In this document: positions 37,330 to 48,691 of the stretch, piece after piece
Layout of the letters: each line of letters begins with the position of its first letter
How positions within the stretch are numbered: position 1 is the stretch's first letter
Assembly (NCBI GenBank): GCA_024138025.1
Contig: JAMXBD010002234.1
Span: forward strand, 157,766 to 221,765
DNA from: Combretum micranthum
Lineage: Eukaryota > Streptophyta > Magnoliopsida > Myrtales > Combretaceae
Reading direction: 5' to 3'
Length of the DNA stretch: 64,000 bases
Made by a program: the position numbers and the translations under genes
Notes under the pieces: model-generated
The model's database searches: none
The model's input: only the letters and a program-made list of their open reading frames with translations
Told to the model about the DNA's origin: nothing

Positions 37330-37987
37330 ATGTAGTAGTTATGATACACAGGCAATTTTTAAAAACTGTACACTGTCACTTCTTTTATTAAAATAATATT
37401 GATATATTTAATCTCCAGTCATTGGCCAGATAAATAATGTGCTAGTGTTAATGGAATTTTTTTCCCATTGATGGGTCCAGGCAAGAACTTCTTACAAGGC
37501 AGAAAAAAAAAGAAAGAAGAAGGTAATAAACTCATTGAAGAGGTGTAACTCAATTAAGAGAGAACTTACACCGATAAAATGAACAAAAACAATACATTTC
37601 GGAATGTAATTTCCCCCATTCTTTCACTATTTCTCTCAAGTGGTAAGTAATTTGATAGGTAGAGGGGTTGTGTCTATATATATATATATATATATACATA
37701 TAGTTAATCAATAACGAGACAAATAAGTATTAGGTGAGATCATTAATTAATCCAATTATAATAATTAAATATTCGGTCAAAACTAGAAGGTTATTAGAGG
37801 CAAACTTCATTCATATCCTACTGTTATAATTTATTATGAATGTCATTGTGTACATATCACATGATGGATAAAATGCGGCTAATGGATCTTACGCAAAAAT
37901 TGGCTAGATTCTCAAAAAATAAAATTATAAGGTTGACTTTTTTTTTTTTGCGCCAAAAAATTATGGAATTGACTGGTATGCACCTAA
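37330..37987. other. Unassigned junction sequence
   Basis: AT-rich, with an (AT)n run at 37677-37695 and a purine tract near 37505. It lies between the truncated gag and the CRM-like LTR. No feature is recognised. Confidence 0.4.
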
Positions 37988-38470
37988 TGTAGTAGAAGAC
38001 ATAGCTATGGACTATTTAGACAAGCGAGATCAGTTGAAGAATGGATGAGCAAAGAAACAAGTGCAAAAAGGTTAGAGTCGCCAGTTTTTCAATGAAAGGT
38101 GCCAGCCTTGATGAGTTGCTAGTTTGTACCATTAGTCTACAGAAGGCAACGTCGGCTCAATGATGCAAGCGTATATCCCATATTTGCTAACGTACATTGT
38201 ATGTCGCCCATAGATAGCGTTACAGAGCCACTAGCTTTCAAACCAGCTTTTATTTATCTGAGTTAATTATTATTATTTCATTTTAGGGCTTTGTGCACTC
38301 ATAGATATAGTCTTGGAAACCCTATCTTTGAGGGTTAGAACATTTTATTACATATTTGAAACCCTAATTGAGATTTCTCTTAGCAAAGTTGCAATCTTTT
38401 TGCAAGCTTTGTGTTTGAAATCAATCGTTGTTATTAATTTATGTTACTTCAACGCTATCATGCTGTGTTA
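37988..38470 (+). repeat. CRM-like 5' LTR
   Basis: Starts TGTAGTAGAAGACATAGC and ends CAACGCTATCATGCTGTGTTA. It lacks a segment present in the 3' LTR (around 43150-43210). Confidence 0.8.
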
Positions 38471-38473
38471 GAT

Positions 38474-38485
38474 TAGTATCATAGC
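38474..38485 (+). other. Primer binding site (initiator tRNA-Met), CRM-like
   Basis: TAGTATCATAGC, two mismatches from TGGTATCAGAGC, just after the 5' LTR. Confidence 0.75.
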
Positions 38486-38499
38486 ATGGCAAGTTCTTG

Positions 38500-41400
38500 C
38501 AAAGATGGCATATGTCAATGATGTTGAAGGCGATTGCAATCTTGATGGTGATCAGGATGCAGGAGTCCGTGGAACAAATCAAATGGTTCTTACGACAGTA
38601 GTTAATGCCATGGATCGAAGATAACAACGGTAGAGTAGCTTGTCGAAGATTTGGTCGGGTATTTCCACGTAATGGCAATCAATATCAATAGAGGCAAGAA
38701 TGATATTGGAGTACAACCTAGGGTAAGAGAAGCCTATGGCGGCCTAATTATTCTGGCTGTCGCTGCGAATTAGTTGGCATAGATCTTAGAAGATCACTCT
38801 GAGAAAGAAGATGAAGTTTTGTTTGAAGAGAGGCAGCCGAGGAGGAGAGGCGGTGAAGGTGAAGGTAGATATCGATGGAATTATTATGGATACGATCAGG
38901 GCAATGGTAGAGATTTCCGATTGAAGGTCAATATCCCTTGTTTTGAAGAGTTCTTAGATTGGTTAGTGGAGTTAGATCAATTCTTCGACTATATAAAGAT
39001 ACCGGAAGAGTAGCTTATGAGGTTAATAGTGTGTAGACTAAAAGGTAGAGCTTCTACTTGATGAGAGAGGTTGCAAAACAAAAGGCAACAAAAGGGAAGG
39101 TCGCTCGTACGGACATGGTTCCGTATGAAAAAATTGCTGCAAAGAGACTTCTTGCTACCTTATTACAAACAGATTCTCTTTCAGCAACATCAACGCTGTC
39201 ATTAGGGACAACGATCCGTTCATGATTGCATAGCCGAATTCATGCAGTTGGCTGAATGGAACGATCCTAGAGAAAGTGAAGGATAGCAAGTTGTGAAGTA
39301 TGTTAATGTTTTGAAATTGCAAATTCGAGACAAAATTGATGTAAATGTCTTAAGGAGTTTAAATGAAGAGAAAAACATGGCACTTAGGGCTGAGATGATG
39401 ATATAGGATAGGAGTCGTCGTTTTGATAGAGGAAGTAGAATGTACGGAGTAAAGGGTACTAGTAGTAGCAAATCCATGACTGAAAAAAATAAAGGTCATG
39501 AGGAGAAGTAGAGTGTGAGTGGTGAGAAGAAGGATAGTAAGGCTGTTGGTAAGAGACCGATTGAGATCAAGGATAATCAAAGGAAAAATAATCCATATGT
39601 TAAACCTATCCTAAGTAAGTGTTATCGTTCTAATCAACCAAGTCATAGGTCGAATGAATGCCCAAATAGGAAGACTATGAATATAATAGAGCAGGATAAA
39701 AAAGGAGAGATCTGTGAGCCTGATGGGGATGATGAGTATTATGACGATGATGATGATGGGGTTGAGCATACATGAGTTATCAGGAGGCTTATGTTAATGC
39801 TAAAATAGGGGGAAGACACTTAGCGGCATCAGTTATTTTGCACTAGGTGCATTATTGGTGGAAGAGTGTTTGACCTGATTGTGGAAAGTGGGAATCGTGA
39901 GAATATAATTGGCAAGGCGATTGTCAGCCAGTTGCAACTTCCAATTGAGAAACACCCTAACCCTTACACTATAGGGTGGATTAAATTTGTTGAGAGAATA
40001 GAGGTGAAAGAGAGATGACGAGTACCATTTTCCATAGGCAAGTACCATGACGAAGTCTACTATGACATTGTAGATACGGATGCCTATCACTTGTTGTTTG
40101 GGCAACCCTTGCAATATGATTTGAATTCACAGTATGCTAGAAAGGAGAACTTGTATATATTGGAGAAAGGTAGTGTGAAATACACTTTGTTACCTTTTAA
40201 GACAACCAACCATTCCAAAGATACTAAGGCTGAGAGGCGTTCCTTCCTGACTATTACTCATTCAGGAAAGGAATGGAGGAGACTATTAAGGAGTCCAAGA
40301 TGGTTCATGCTTTAATTGTGAAGAATGTAATGAAGGTAGAGGAGGAAAGCAATAGTGAGGTGATAGACTGTGTGAAGGAAGTGTGGGAGGAGTTTAAAGA
40401 ATTGTTGCTAGAAGACTTACCAGAAAGGTTACCACCTCTAAGAGATATTCAACACTAGATTGATTTAGTGCCTAGATCGAGTTTACCTAATCTACCACAC
40501 TATAGGATGAGTCAAATGGAGACATAGATCTTATAGGAGAAGGTGCAAGAGCTATGCATAAGGGGTTTAATAAGGACAGTTTGAGTCCATGTGTTGTACC
40601 TACATTACTGATACCTAAGAAGGATGACAGTTGGCGGATGTATGTTGATAGTAAAGCTATCAAAAGATTCACTATTGGGTACAAATTCCCAATCCTTCAC
40701 CTAGAAGATATGTTAGATAGACTAAGTAGAGCAGTTGTCTTTTCCAAGGTGGATTTAAGGAGTGGCTTCCACTAAATCAAGATCAAGCCTGGAGATGAAT
40801 GGAAGACAACTTTCAAGACTAAGGAAGGGATCTATGAATGGCTAGTGATGCCTTTTGGCCTCAGCCCAGTACATTCATGCAGGTTATGAGTATGGTATTA
40901 AAACCTTTTATTGAGCGATTTGTCTTGGTTCATTTTGATGATATCCTAATTTATAGTAAGTCTAGTAATGAACACTTAGAGCATCTTCGAAGTGTTTTAA
41001 CTATTTTGCTAGAAAATAAACTATATGCAAATTTGAATAAGTTCATTTTATGATGGAAAGGTTGTTATTTATGGGCTTTATTATTAGTAGTGAGGGAATA
41101 ATGGTTAATGATGAGAAAGTGAGAGCTATTAAGGAATGACCTATTACTAAAACTGTGACTGGACTAAGGAGCTTTCTGGGGTTAACGAGTTTTTATAAGA
41201 GATTTATTAGGCACTTCAGTACTATTGCTGCACCTTTAACTGAGTGCTTGAAGAAAGGAAAATTCCAGTAGGGTGAGGAAGCAGAGACTAATTTTGCTAT
41301 ATTGAAGGAGAAATTGTGTAGTGCTCCTATATTATCGCTTCCTGATTTTAAGAAGCTCTTTAAGGTAGATTGTGATGCTAGTGGAGTAGGAGTAGTGGTT

Positions 41401-42976
41401 GTACTATCTCAAGAAAAGAGACCAGTTGCTTTCTATAGTGAGAAATTATATGATGTTAAAAGGTACTGGTCAACATATAATAAAGTGTTTTATTCTGTAG
41501 TCAAAACCTTGAGAGTGTGGGAACATTATCTGGTAGGGAAAGAGTTCGTGTTATACTGAGACTATGGGGCTTTGAAGCATTTGAGTAACCAGATTCGGAT
41601 TAGCAAGGAAATACATGCCAGATGGGTTCAGTTTTTGCAAATTCCATTTAAATTGATGCATAAATCTAGAGTACAAAATAGAGTAGCTGATACTTTGAGT
41701 AGAAGGGCTGAAGTACTGGTGGTGATAAGTGCTGAAATTGTAGGGTTTGTGCAGATGAAAGAACTCTATGCAGGGGATCCTGATTTTAAAAGTATTCAAG
41801 ACAAATGTGTCATTGGGGAACCTTGTGATGACTATTACATACATGAAGGGTACCAAATGAAAGGCAACCAATTATGCATTCCAGAATCTTCTTTGAGGGA
41901 GAAGCTTATTAGATATTTGCATGGGATAGGATTGGCAAGACATCTGGAGAGAGATAAAACTATTACTCTAGTGGCTGGCAGATATTATTGGCCTCAGTTG
42001 ACGAATGATATTAGGAAAATTGTCTAGAGATGTTACATTTGTCAGACATCCAAGGGGCAATCTCAAAACACTGGTTTATATACACCTTTGCCTATTCTTG
42101 AGAACATTTGGGAAGACCTTTCCATGGACTTTGCTCTTGGTCTATCTCGTACCTAGCGAGGTGCTGACTCTATTTTCGTTATGGTTGATAGTTTTTCAAG
42201 ATGGCTCATTTTATTCCTTGTAAACAAACTATAGATGCCCATGCCCATGCCACTACCAAGCTATTCTTTAGAGAGATAGTCTACCTACATGTAGTACCAA
42301 AATCTATTATTGCTAAGAAAGATAGCAAATTTCTTAGCTATTTCTAGAAGACCATTTGGTACATGTTTGATTCTTCCTTGAATTATAGTAGTACAACTCA
42401 TCCACAAACAGATGGGCAGACAGAAGTCACAACCGGACCTTTGGTAATTTGATTAGAAGTATTTTTGGGGAGAAGCCAGGACTGTAGGATCTATCTTTGG
42501 CTCAAGCTGAATTAACCTACAATAGCTTAGTCTATAGGACTACAGGGAAATCTCCATTCTCAATAGTCTATACTAAAACACCATAAGATGCCCTGGATTT
42601 GGTGAAGCTCCCAAATTCAGCTGAGTTTAGTATTCCAGCAAAGCATATGGTGGAAAATTGGCAATATATTACAGCTGAAGTCAAGGGGAGGATTGAAAAG
42701 GCTAATGCCAAATACTAAGAGGCAGTAGACAAGCACAAGAATAAACAATTGTTTGAAGTGGGGGACTAGGTGATGGTGTTCTTGAGAAAAGAGAGGCTTC
42801 CTGTGGGAAAATATAGCAAGTTGCATCCAATGAAGTATGAGCCTTACATGATTTTTTAGAAAATTAATGACAATGCATATGTAGTGGGGCTTCCTAAGAG
42901 CATGGCTATTTCAAGGAATTTTAATGTTGCAGATTTGTCCCTGTTTCATCTTGATGATGCTCCTTTATATCCATAA
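38500..42976 (+). pseudogene. CRM-like gag-pol polyprotein, degenerate
   Basis: Domains in order: gag core (about 38910-39400; FEEFLDWLVELDQFFDYIKI, RTWFRMKKLL, DCIAEFMQLAEWND); zinc knuckle CYRSNQPSHRSNECP (about 39633-39677), where the second Cys is Ser; protease region (about 39850-40110; FDLIVESGNREN, YHLLFGQPLQYDL); RT (about 40590-41060; FSKVDLRSGFH, catalytic HFDDILIYS at 40931-40957); RNase H (about 41340-41700; [13 protein letters not shown]); integrase (about 41900-42640; [20 protein letters not shown]); tail to 42976 with YVVGLP and FNVADLS. At least twenty stops and shifts. Known: plant CRM elements often insert at centromeres, but lineage alone does not prove location. Confidence 0.85.
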
Positions 42977-43017
42977 CAGAACTTCGGGTCGAGTTCTTCA
43001 CATGTGGGAGATAATAA

Positions 43018-43561
43018 TATAGTAGAAGACATAGCTATGAACTATCTAGACAAACAAGATAAGTCGAAGAACGAACAAGTAAAGAAACAAGTGCAAACTA
43101 GTCAAAGCCGCTAGTTTTCCAATGAAAGCCATTAGTCTAGGAATGAAGGCCATTGACCTTGAAGGCCGACATTAAAGTTAAGACGAGTTGCCAGTTTGTA
43201 CCACGAGTTACATCACATATGGAATTTCTACAGGAAGGCAATGCCAGCTCAATGCCGCTGACGTATATCCTAGATTTACCGGCATACGTTATAGGCTACC
43301 CGTAGATAGCGTTCCAAAGCTACCTGCTTTCGAACAAGCTTTTATTTATTCGAGTTAACTATTATTATTTCGTTTTAAGGCATTGTGTACGCACATATAT
43401 AGTCTTCAAAACCCTATCTTTGAGGGTTAGAACATTTTATTCCATATTTGAAACCCTAATTGATATTTCTCTTAGTAAAGTTACAATCTTTTGCAAGCTT
43501 TATGTTTGAAATCAATCGTTGTTATTTATTTACGTTATTTCAACGCTATCACGCTGCGTCA
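43018..43561 (+). repeat. CRM-like 3' LTR
   Basis: Starts TATAGTAGAAGACATAGC after the purine-rich GTGGGAGATAA and ends CAACGCTATCACGCTGCGTCA. 544 bp. Confidence 0.82.
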
Positions 43562-43566
43562 ACACT

Positions 43567-44032
43567 TATTTTTGTATGTAACGAGAGCATATATATTGAG
43601 AGAGTAGATATATATATATATATATATATATATAAGCTATTTGTTAAGTTTTGTAGTGTATAAAATGTAGTAAAATTTTTTGATACAAAATCTATCAAAA
43701 GATTTATACGTAATATGTGTAAGGAGCTTCTATGATTTCGAACCATCGAACCAACCATCTAATTATTGAAATAAATATAGTAATTAGAATATTAACTATT
43801 TTAGTGATTTGATCATGTTTAGATACGGTGTGAGCCGTTGGATAGCCGTCAGTACCACTCCCGTCAAAATCAATAACAAGAGCGTAAAATTTCCTGATAT
43901 ATTTAATGTTAAAATGAAATTCATTACAAAAGAATGACCTTGTTCTTTTAATACAAATTATTTTCCTCTTGGGAATTCAGTTAGCATGGAATCCAACGGT
44001 CACAATGAATACGACTTTACATAGAATTGTAG
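43567..44032. other. Unassigned sequence with (AT)n run
   Basis: An (AT)n microsatellite at 43608-43634; otherwise no recognisable feature. Confidence 0.4.
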
Positions 44033-44040
44033 ATGTATCT

Positions 44041-44692
44041 ATGGCTACAAACAAGTCAAGCTACTGACAAGCTACTCGAGCTTGACTCACTTCAAGCTCG
44101 ACTTGGGTCGAGATCAATTATAAATCAAGTCAAGCTTAAGCTTATGATAAAACTTGTTTAACTAAACGAGATGAGCTCAAGTTTGATTAAGACTTGCAAG
44201 TCGGCTTATGAATAAACTCGTTTAAGCTCGTGGATAAGCTTGCAAGTAGGTTCATTAATAAGCCCATTAACAAGTTTGTTACCAAATTTATAAGTTTTAT
44301 ATGTATAGTATATTAACATATAATTAAAACAAAAAAACTAATTTTTATTTAATATATATGTACATATATTTATCAATTCTTATATACTATATTAGGTTTT
44401 AAAAAAATGAAAAATAAGTTATTTAAACGAGTTGAGCTTGGGCTTTAATTTCAAGCTCAATAAAAGCTTGTTAGGCTCAATAAAAAGCTTGGTTCAATCC
44501 AAGTTCAATTCATAAAGGAGTTGAGCTCAAACTCTAAATAAAGCTAATTTAACTAAATGAGTCAAGCTTGAGCTAAGATCTTATACTCGAGAAAAAGCTC
44601 AGTTCGAATTTAAGCTTAATAATTTCCAAACGAGTTAACCCCCAGCCTTTAAAAGCTTGGCCTAACTTGGCTTGACTCGTTTACAACTCTAC
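44041..44692. mobile_element. Non-autonomous hAT-type element (MITE-like), 652 bp
   Basis: Left end ATGGCTACAAACAAGTCAAGC and right end, reverse-complemented, GTAGAGTTGTAAACGAGTCAAGC form inverted repeats of about 21 bp. Flanked by ATGTATCT direct repeats (44033-44040, 44693-44700) of the 8-bp length typical of hAT. The inside is full of CAAGCTCGA/GAGCTCAA motifs and has no transposase. Confidence 0.75.
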
Positions 44693-44700
44693 ATGTATCT

Positions 44701-45812
44701 ATAAGTATGGATGTCAGTTCACTTACTTTGAATTGTGTACATCTTCCCCATTTTCTGCTAAAATTGGTAATCTGGTATTTTACATGTGCAAATGATTGAG
44801 TCATTCACCCTTGGGTTTTTGAAATGGTTTTAAAATTAAAAAAAAATAAAAAAAGTACTTTAAATCATTGCTATTTGACTCAATTCCAAAAAAAAGTTGA
44901 GGAATGTCAAATTTTATGTTGACATGAGCAAAATTAAAGATTAAAAAAAAAAACCTTTGAAATTATCTCAATGTTAGACCTTCGATGACCATTTACGGCT
45001 ATTGGAACGATGTGATATCTTGCCTTGCAAAATAATATACTTTCCTTCACCATAAAGACACTGAGAATTATAAAATATTATTTCTATTATTCAATATTTC
45101 AAAATAAATTAATTATCTTCCCAGTTCTAATGCTAAAATTCTAGATGACAATCACGTGTGTTCAAAATAAATTGTTGCCGTCATTATTGGTATTAATTAT
45201 AGAACTTTAACATTAACAATTGATTCCACACACGTTCCCTATAAGAATTACAAACTATGTTTTGAAAGAGTGCAAATTATGTATTTAAGTTTCGGCAAGG
45301 GAGAGATGGACGTTCTTTCTGGAATAAAATAAAAAATCACGTAGAATAAAAGATAAAATAGACATTTTTTTTAAAATTAGAATTATTATATATATATATA
45401 TTTGCTTCTTGAGAAAATAAAAACATGCTTTAATATGTTATTTAAGTCTTCAAATGTACTTTAGTATACTATTAAGGGGTGTGGAAACAAATATGTGTTA
45501 TTATTAGTTTGATAATACCTTAAATTATCCACCGCTTTGTAAGGGAAATAGTTTCTCTTCATTAAAATCATATCTTTTGACTAAATTTCAATATCATACT
45601 CCAATAAAAATTGCTTATTGTGTTGTTCTAATATAACTTAATATGGATTCCAATGATATATAAGTAATTCCAAAAGAGAAGAATGATATAGATGATAAAT
45701 AGTGATATAATCTTAGTGTCCACTAAATTTTATAACCAATGAAACCCATTTCTATTAGTCATCTTAATGTTCACAGCCCTTTAAGTTTCTATTGTTTTGT
45801 TAATGTGTGCAG
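44701..45812. other. Unassigned AT-rich sequence
   Basis: Poly-A runs, an (AT)n run at about 45388 and no recognisable gene or terminal repeat. Confidence 0.4.
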
Positions 45813-45817
45813 CATTA

Positions 45818-46009
45818 TGTTAGGGTGCAAGTGTGAGAATCCCACATGGGAAATATAGGACTTATGTGAAGAATTTATAAAAAAGAAGATCCATTAACCC
45901 ATTGCCTTAAGGTTTTGGGTTATAGATTGTGTCAAAAGCTCATTTGTGTAATCATTCACAAAACCCATTGGTTTTCTCCCGATTAAAGGCATACTCCTGA
46001 ACCCTAATA
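45818..46009 (+). repeat. TRIM 5' LTR
   Basis: 192 bp, TGTTAGG...CCCTAATA, the final CA altered to TA. Confidence 0.88.
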
Positions 46010-46213
46010 ATTAGTATCAGAGCCGATGGTTTCGGTGGAAAACTCCCATAGTTGGCCCTTCATGTGGAAATAAGAGTTTTATAGTATGGCTCGTTTGTGA
46101 AACCCATGGTGAGTAAGCCACTCACAAAGCACGTTTAGCGGAGTCAATTTGATAAGCTCTTAAGGGGAAGTATGAACTACCCTATTGTGGAGACTCACAC
46201 TTGAGGGGGAGTT

Positions 46214-46405
46214 TGTTAGGGTGCAAGTATGAAAATCCCACATGGGAAATATGAGACTTATGTGAAGAGTTTATAAGAAGGAAAACCCATTAACCTATTA
46301 TCTTAAGGTTTTTGGTTATAGATAGTGTCAAAAGCACATTTGTGTAATCATTCATAAAGCCCATTAGATTTCTCTCAATTGAAGGCATACTCCAGAACCC
46401 TAACA
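46214..46405 (+). repeat. TRIM 3' LTR
   Basis: 192 bp, TGTTAGG...CCCTAACA. Confidence 0.88.
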
Positions 46406-46410
46406 CCTTA

Positions 46411-47013
46411 TAAGTTTCTATTTAGGTAGACCAACTATTTTATGTATAAACACAATAACCATCTATTAATATTTATTTGCCTTTCTATGTAAGAGAAAAA
46501 GCTGTAAACCTTAACCAGAGTCAATTGCTAAGTATTCAAATCTTTCCACTAAATGATATTCAGCTATTAGTCATTTAGATATTTTCACCAAATGACATTC
46601 AGTTAAGCTATTGTATGTTCTGTAATCAATGTTCACTCATCTATCTTGGTTTATAAAATAACCTAAACTTTATTATGTCATATACAACATCTATAAGTTA
46701 CACGTCTGAATTAGATATGCAATCGATCGTGTCACTATGCATACCTGGCCTGTTAGACCCGTTAAAAACCCTATAAGATTTGATCTTACAAGGCTTTGAG
46801 ATAGGTTAGGTAATTTTTTTTTTACCTTATAGGGTTTCGAGTCAAGGCACGGGGCATAATAATGACCCGATGGGAAATCCGGTCCACAAATATTTAATAT
46901 AATTTAATATAAAATAATAATGTAAGAATTCAATTTTCAACATATATGAAAGTCGAAAATCATTGAAATTACCTTGAAAATTAATAATAATGGAACAGTT
47001 AGAATCTAGAATA
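46411..47013. other. Unassigned sequence
   Basis: AT-rich, with one inverted pair AACCCTATAAGA / TTACCTTATAGGGTT around 46768-46838. Possibly a decayed DNA element; not assignable. Confidence 0.35.
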
Positions 47014-47018
47014 TCAAC
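47014..47018. repeat. Athila TSD TCAAC, left
   Basis: Identical to 59945-59949. Confidence 0.92.
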
Positions 47019-47226
47019 TGATAGGCATAATTTATCATCATTTTAATTGACAAATTGGGTCTATTTTATAATATAATTGATGGATTCTTAATAGATAAGG
47101 TGCTTAATTGGTATACATATATATTTCAGGTCAATTTTGAACATAATTGTAATATAAGGAAGGAAAATGTGGAGAATCCAATCAATATTCAAGCAAAGCA
47201 GCAAGGATGCATAGAAGGAGACCTGA

Positions 47227-47487
47227 TGTACGGCCGTACAACTCTCAAAGTGAAAATAATGCAAGCCAGTGGCTGGTACGGGGTCTTGTACGCTCGTGCA
47301 CCAAGAAATTTTGAAGCGAATTTGACATGTACGGCCGTACATGTGGTGATGAAGAAGGAATTGAAGGAGATTTATGTTGCACGCCCGTACAAGCTTGAAG
47401 ATTGACTTCCAGTACTTAGCACTCCCTCTTGTACGACCGTATAAAAATGCATATTTACAAAGAAAATGAGTATTGTACGGTCGTGAC
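47227..47487 (+). promoter_or_regulatory. Palindrome array upstream of LTR TATA box
   Basis: Six copies of a motif with consensus TGTACGGCCGTACA at 47227, 47287, 47328, 47378, 47430 and 47474 (spacings 60, 41, 50, 52, 44). The first and third are perfect palindromes; the others deviate by one to four bases. Confidence 0.85.
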
Positions 47488-47550
47488 TTTTAGAAATGGG
47501 TCATTATTGTCTTCTTGAAACAGTATGACTGTTAGTTTGTTTTAGTAAAA

Positions 47551-47572
47551 GGTCGTGTTTTTAAACACGACC
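47551..47572 (+). promoter_or_regulatory. Perfect 22-bp palindrome next to the TATA box
   Basis: Arms GGTCGTGTTT and AAACACGACC around TT, ending 9 bp before the TATA box. Also intact in the 3' LTR (58945-58966). Confidence 0.85.
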
Positions 47573-47581
47573 CCCATAGAA

Positions 47582-47588
47582 TATAAAG
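47582..47588 (+). promoter_or_regulatory. Athila LTR TATA box
   Basis: TATAAAG in GAATATAAAGAGGGG, identical in the 3' LTR at 58975. Likely drives the genomic RNA. Confidence 0.65.
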
Positions 47589-48565
47589 AGGGGTGATTCG
47601 TTCTGAAAGGGGACATCACATCATATATTTTTAGAAAGAATTTTTAGGAGAGAGAGTCGGATTCCAAGAAGAACTTGAGAAAGTCGATTGGATCCAGAAT
47701 TCGTTGCACAACCACTTCATAATCATTAAAAAGGGGTTTTTACTTCTTCTCTTATCTTGTTCATCAATGTTTATCTTAGTTACTATTATGTTTGTTATAT
47801 GTCTGTGTTCATATGTCAGTATGAGTGAGTAGTAATTAGTTTATTACAAAGTCGTATTAACAGGAAGCATATATATCTGTTATAAATCTGTTTAATTACG
47901 AATTTCTAGTGTTGGGTTTTCAATAAAGTTAGGAAATTGTAGTGCACGACATATTCCTACATCAGATCTCATTGGAAAAGGTTGAGAAACAATTCCCTTG
48001 AGTAGATCTAAGGCACTAGAACTAACTACTCTTGTTGATAGAGATGTTAATAAGAAGTTTGCTGCATGTTTTCAAAGAATTTGAGAATAATAAGAGCTTC
48101 AATGCAATTCTGAATTGGCTATTAACTTAGAAGAGATTCTAGTAGATACAATTAGGATTAGGATTGATCTATTATGAGAATAATGATCATGAATCAAGAA
48201 TTCTGCAGATAAGTAATTTGCGGATGAATTTAGTTAATTCCTGTTAATATGATGGAGTAATCGTTCTGTATAATGTGTTAATGATTTGTTAAAATTCTGT
48301 TTTATATGCTATTGTGATAAAATTTAGTAGTTAATATAGTTAAATTTAGAATTATCTAATTAAATAGTAATTAAATCTACATTGAATTGATTGCTAGATA
48401 ATAATTGAAAGGGCGAGTAATAGTAATTGTCAGGATCCCAAGGAATACGACCCATAAGCCATTCCTATACTACAATTGATAGGTGCACTTGCCTATTGTT
48501 GATCTGATATTAGGAAAGGATTAGTGGAATTAATTGTTAAACTCAGATAGAACGCATCAAGTTTT

Positions 48566-48582
48566 TGGCGCCGTTGCCGGGG
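48566..48582 (+). other. Primer binding site (tRNA-Asp), Athila
   Basis: TGGCGCCGTTGCCGGGG, complementary to the 3' end of plant tRNA-Asp, as usual for Athila. Confidence 0.92.
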
Positions 48583-48691
48583 ATTGAAAATTGACAATAT
48601 TAGGAAAACCCAATTGTTATTAATCTAGTTTCTTTTAATTCTGTTATATTATTATTCATTTCAACTTTGATTGATCTTTGATTACAGGTGT

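Larger units (their letters stand above)
37988..43561 (+). mobile_element. CRM-like chromovirus (Ty3/gypsy), full structure, degenerate
   Basis: Two LTRs (37988-38470, 43018-43561), a tRNA-Met primer site and a gag-pol with all domains. The integrase motif [20 protein letters not shown] and the C-terminal [11 protein letters not shown]...FNVADL pattern are those I associate with the CRM clade. No clean TSD is visible; CACCTAA/CACTTAT at the two edges may be a decayed one. Many stops indicate an old copy. Confidence 0.82.
45818..46405 (+). mobile_element. TRIM (terminal-repeat retrotransposon in miniature)
   Basis: 588-bp element with two 192-bp LTRs (45818-46009, 46214-46405), both starting TGTTAGGGTGCAAGT and ending AACCCTAAYA. 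A primer site TAGTATCAGAGC (46012-46023) and a polypurine tract TTGAGGGGGAGTTT (46201-46214) mark the 204-bp interior. The TSD is CATTA/CCTTA (45813-45817, 46406-46410; one mismatch). There is no coding capacity, so it must have been mobilised by another element. The CCCACATGGGAAATA block is typical of plant TRIMs. Confidence 0.9.
47019..48559 (+). repeat. Athila 5' LTR
   Basis: 1541 bp, TGATAGGCATAATTTATC...GAACGCATCA. It holds six palindromic motifs (47227-47487), a 22-bp palindrome (47551-47572) and a TATA box (47582). Differences from the 3' LTR are largely one-base indels in homopolymers. Confidence 0.95.

Noticed and set aside
47055..47405. 116-codon ORF in the 5' LTR and its partner at 58450 in the 3' LTR
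   Set aside because: Lies upstream of the LTR TATA box, across the palindrome array, and is cut short in the 3' LTR copy; regulatory DNA, not coding.
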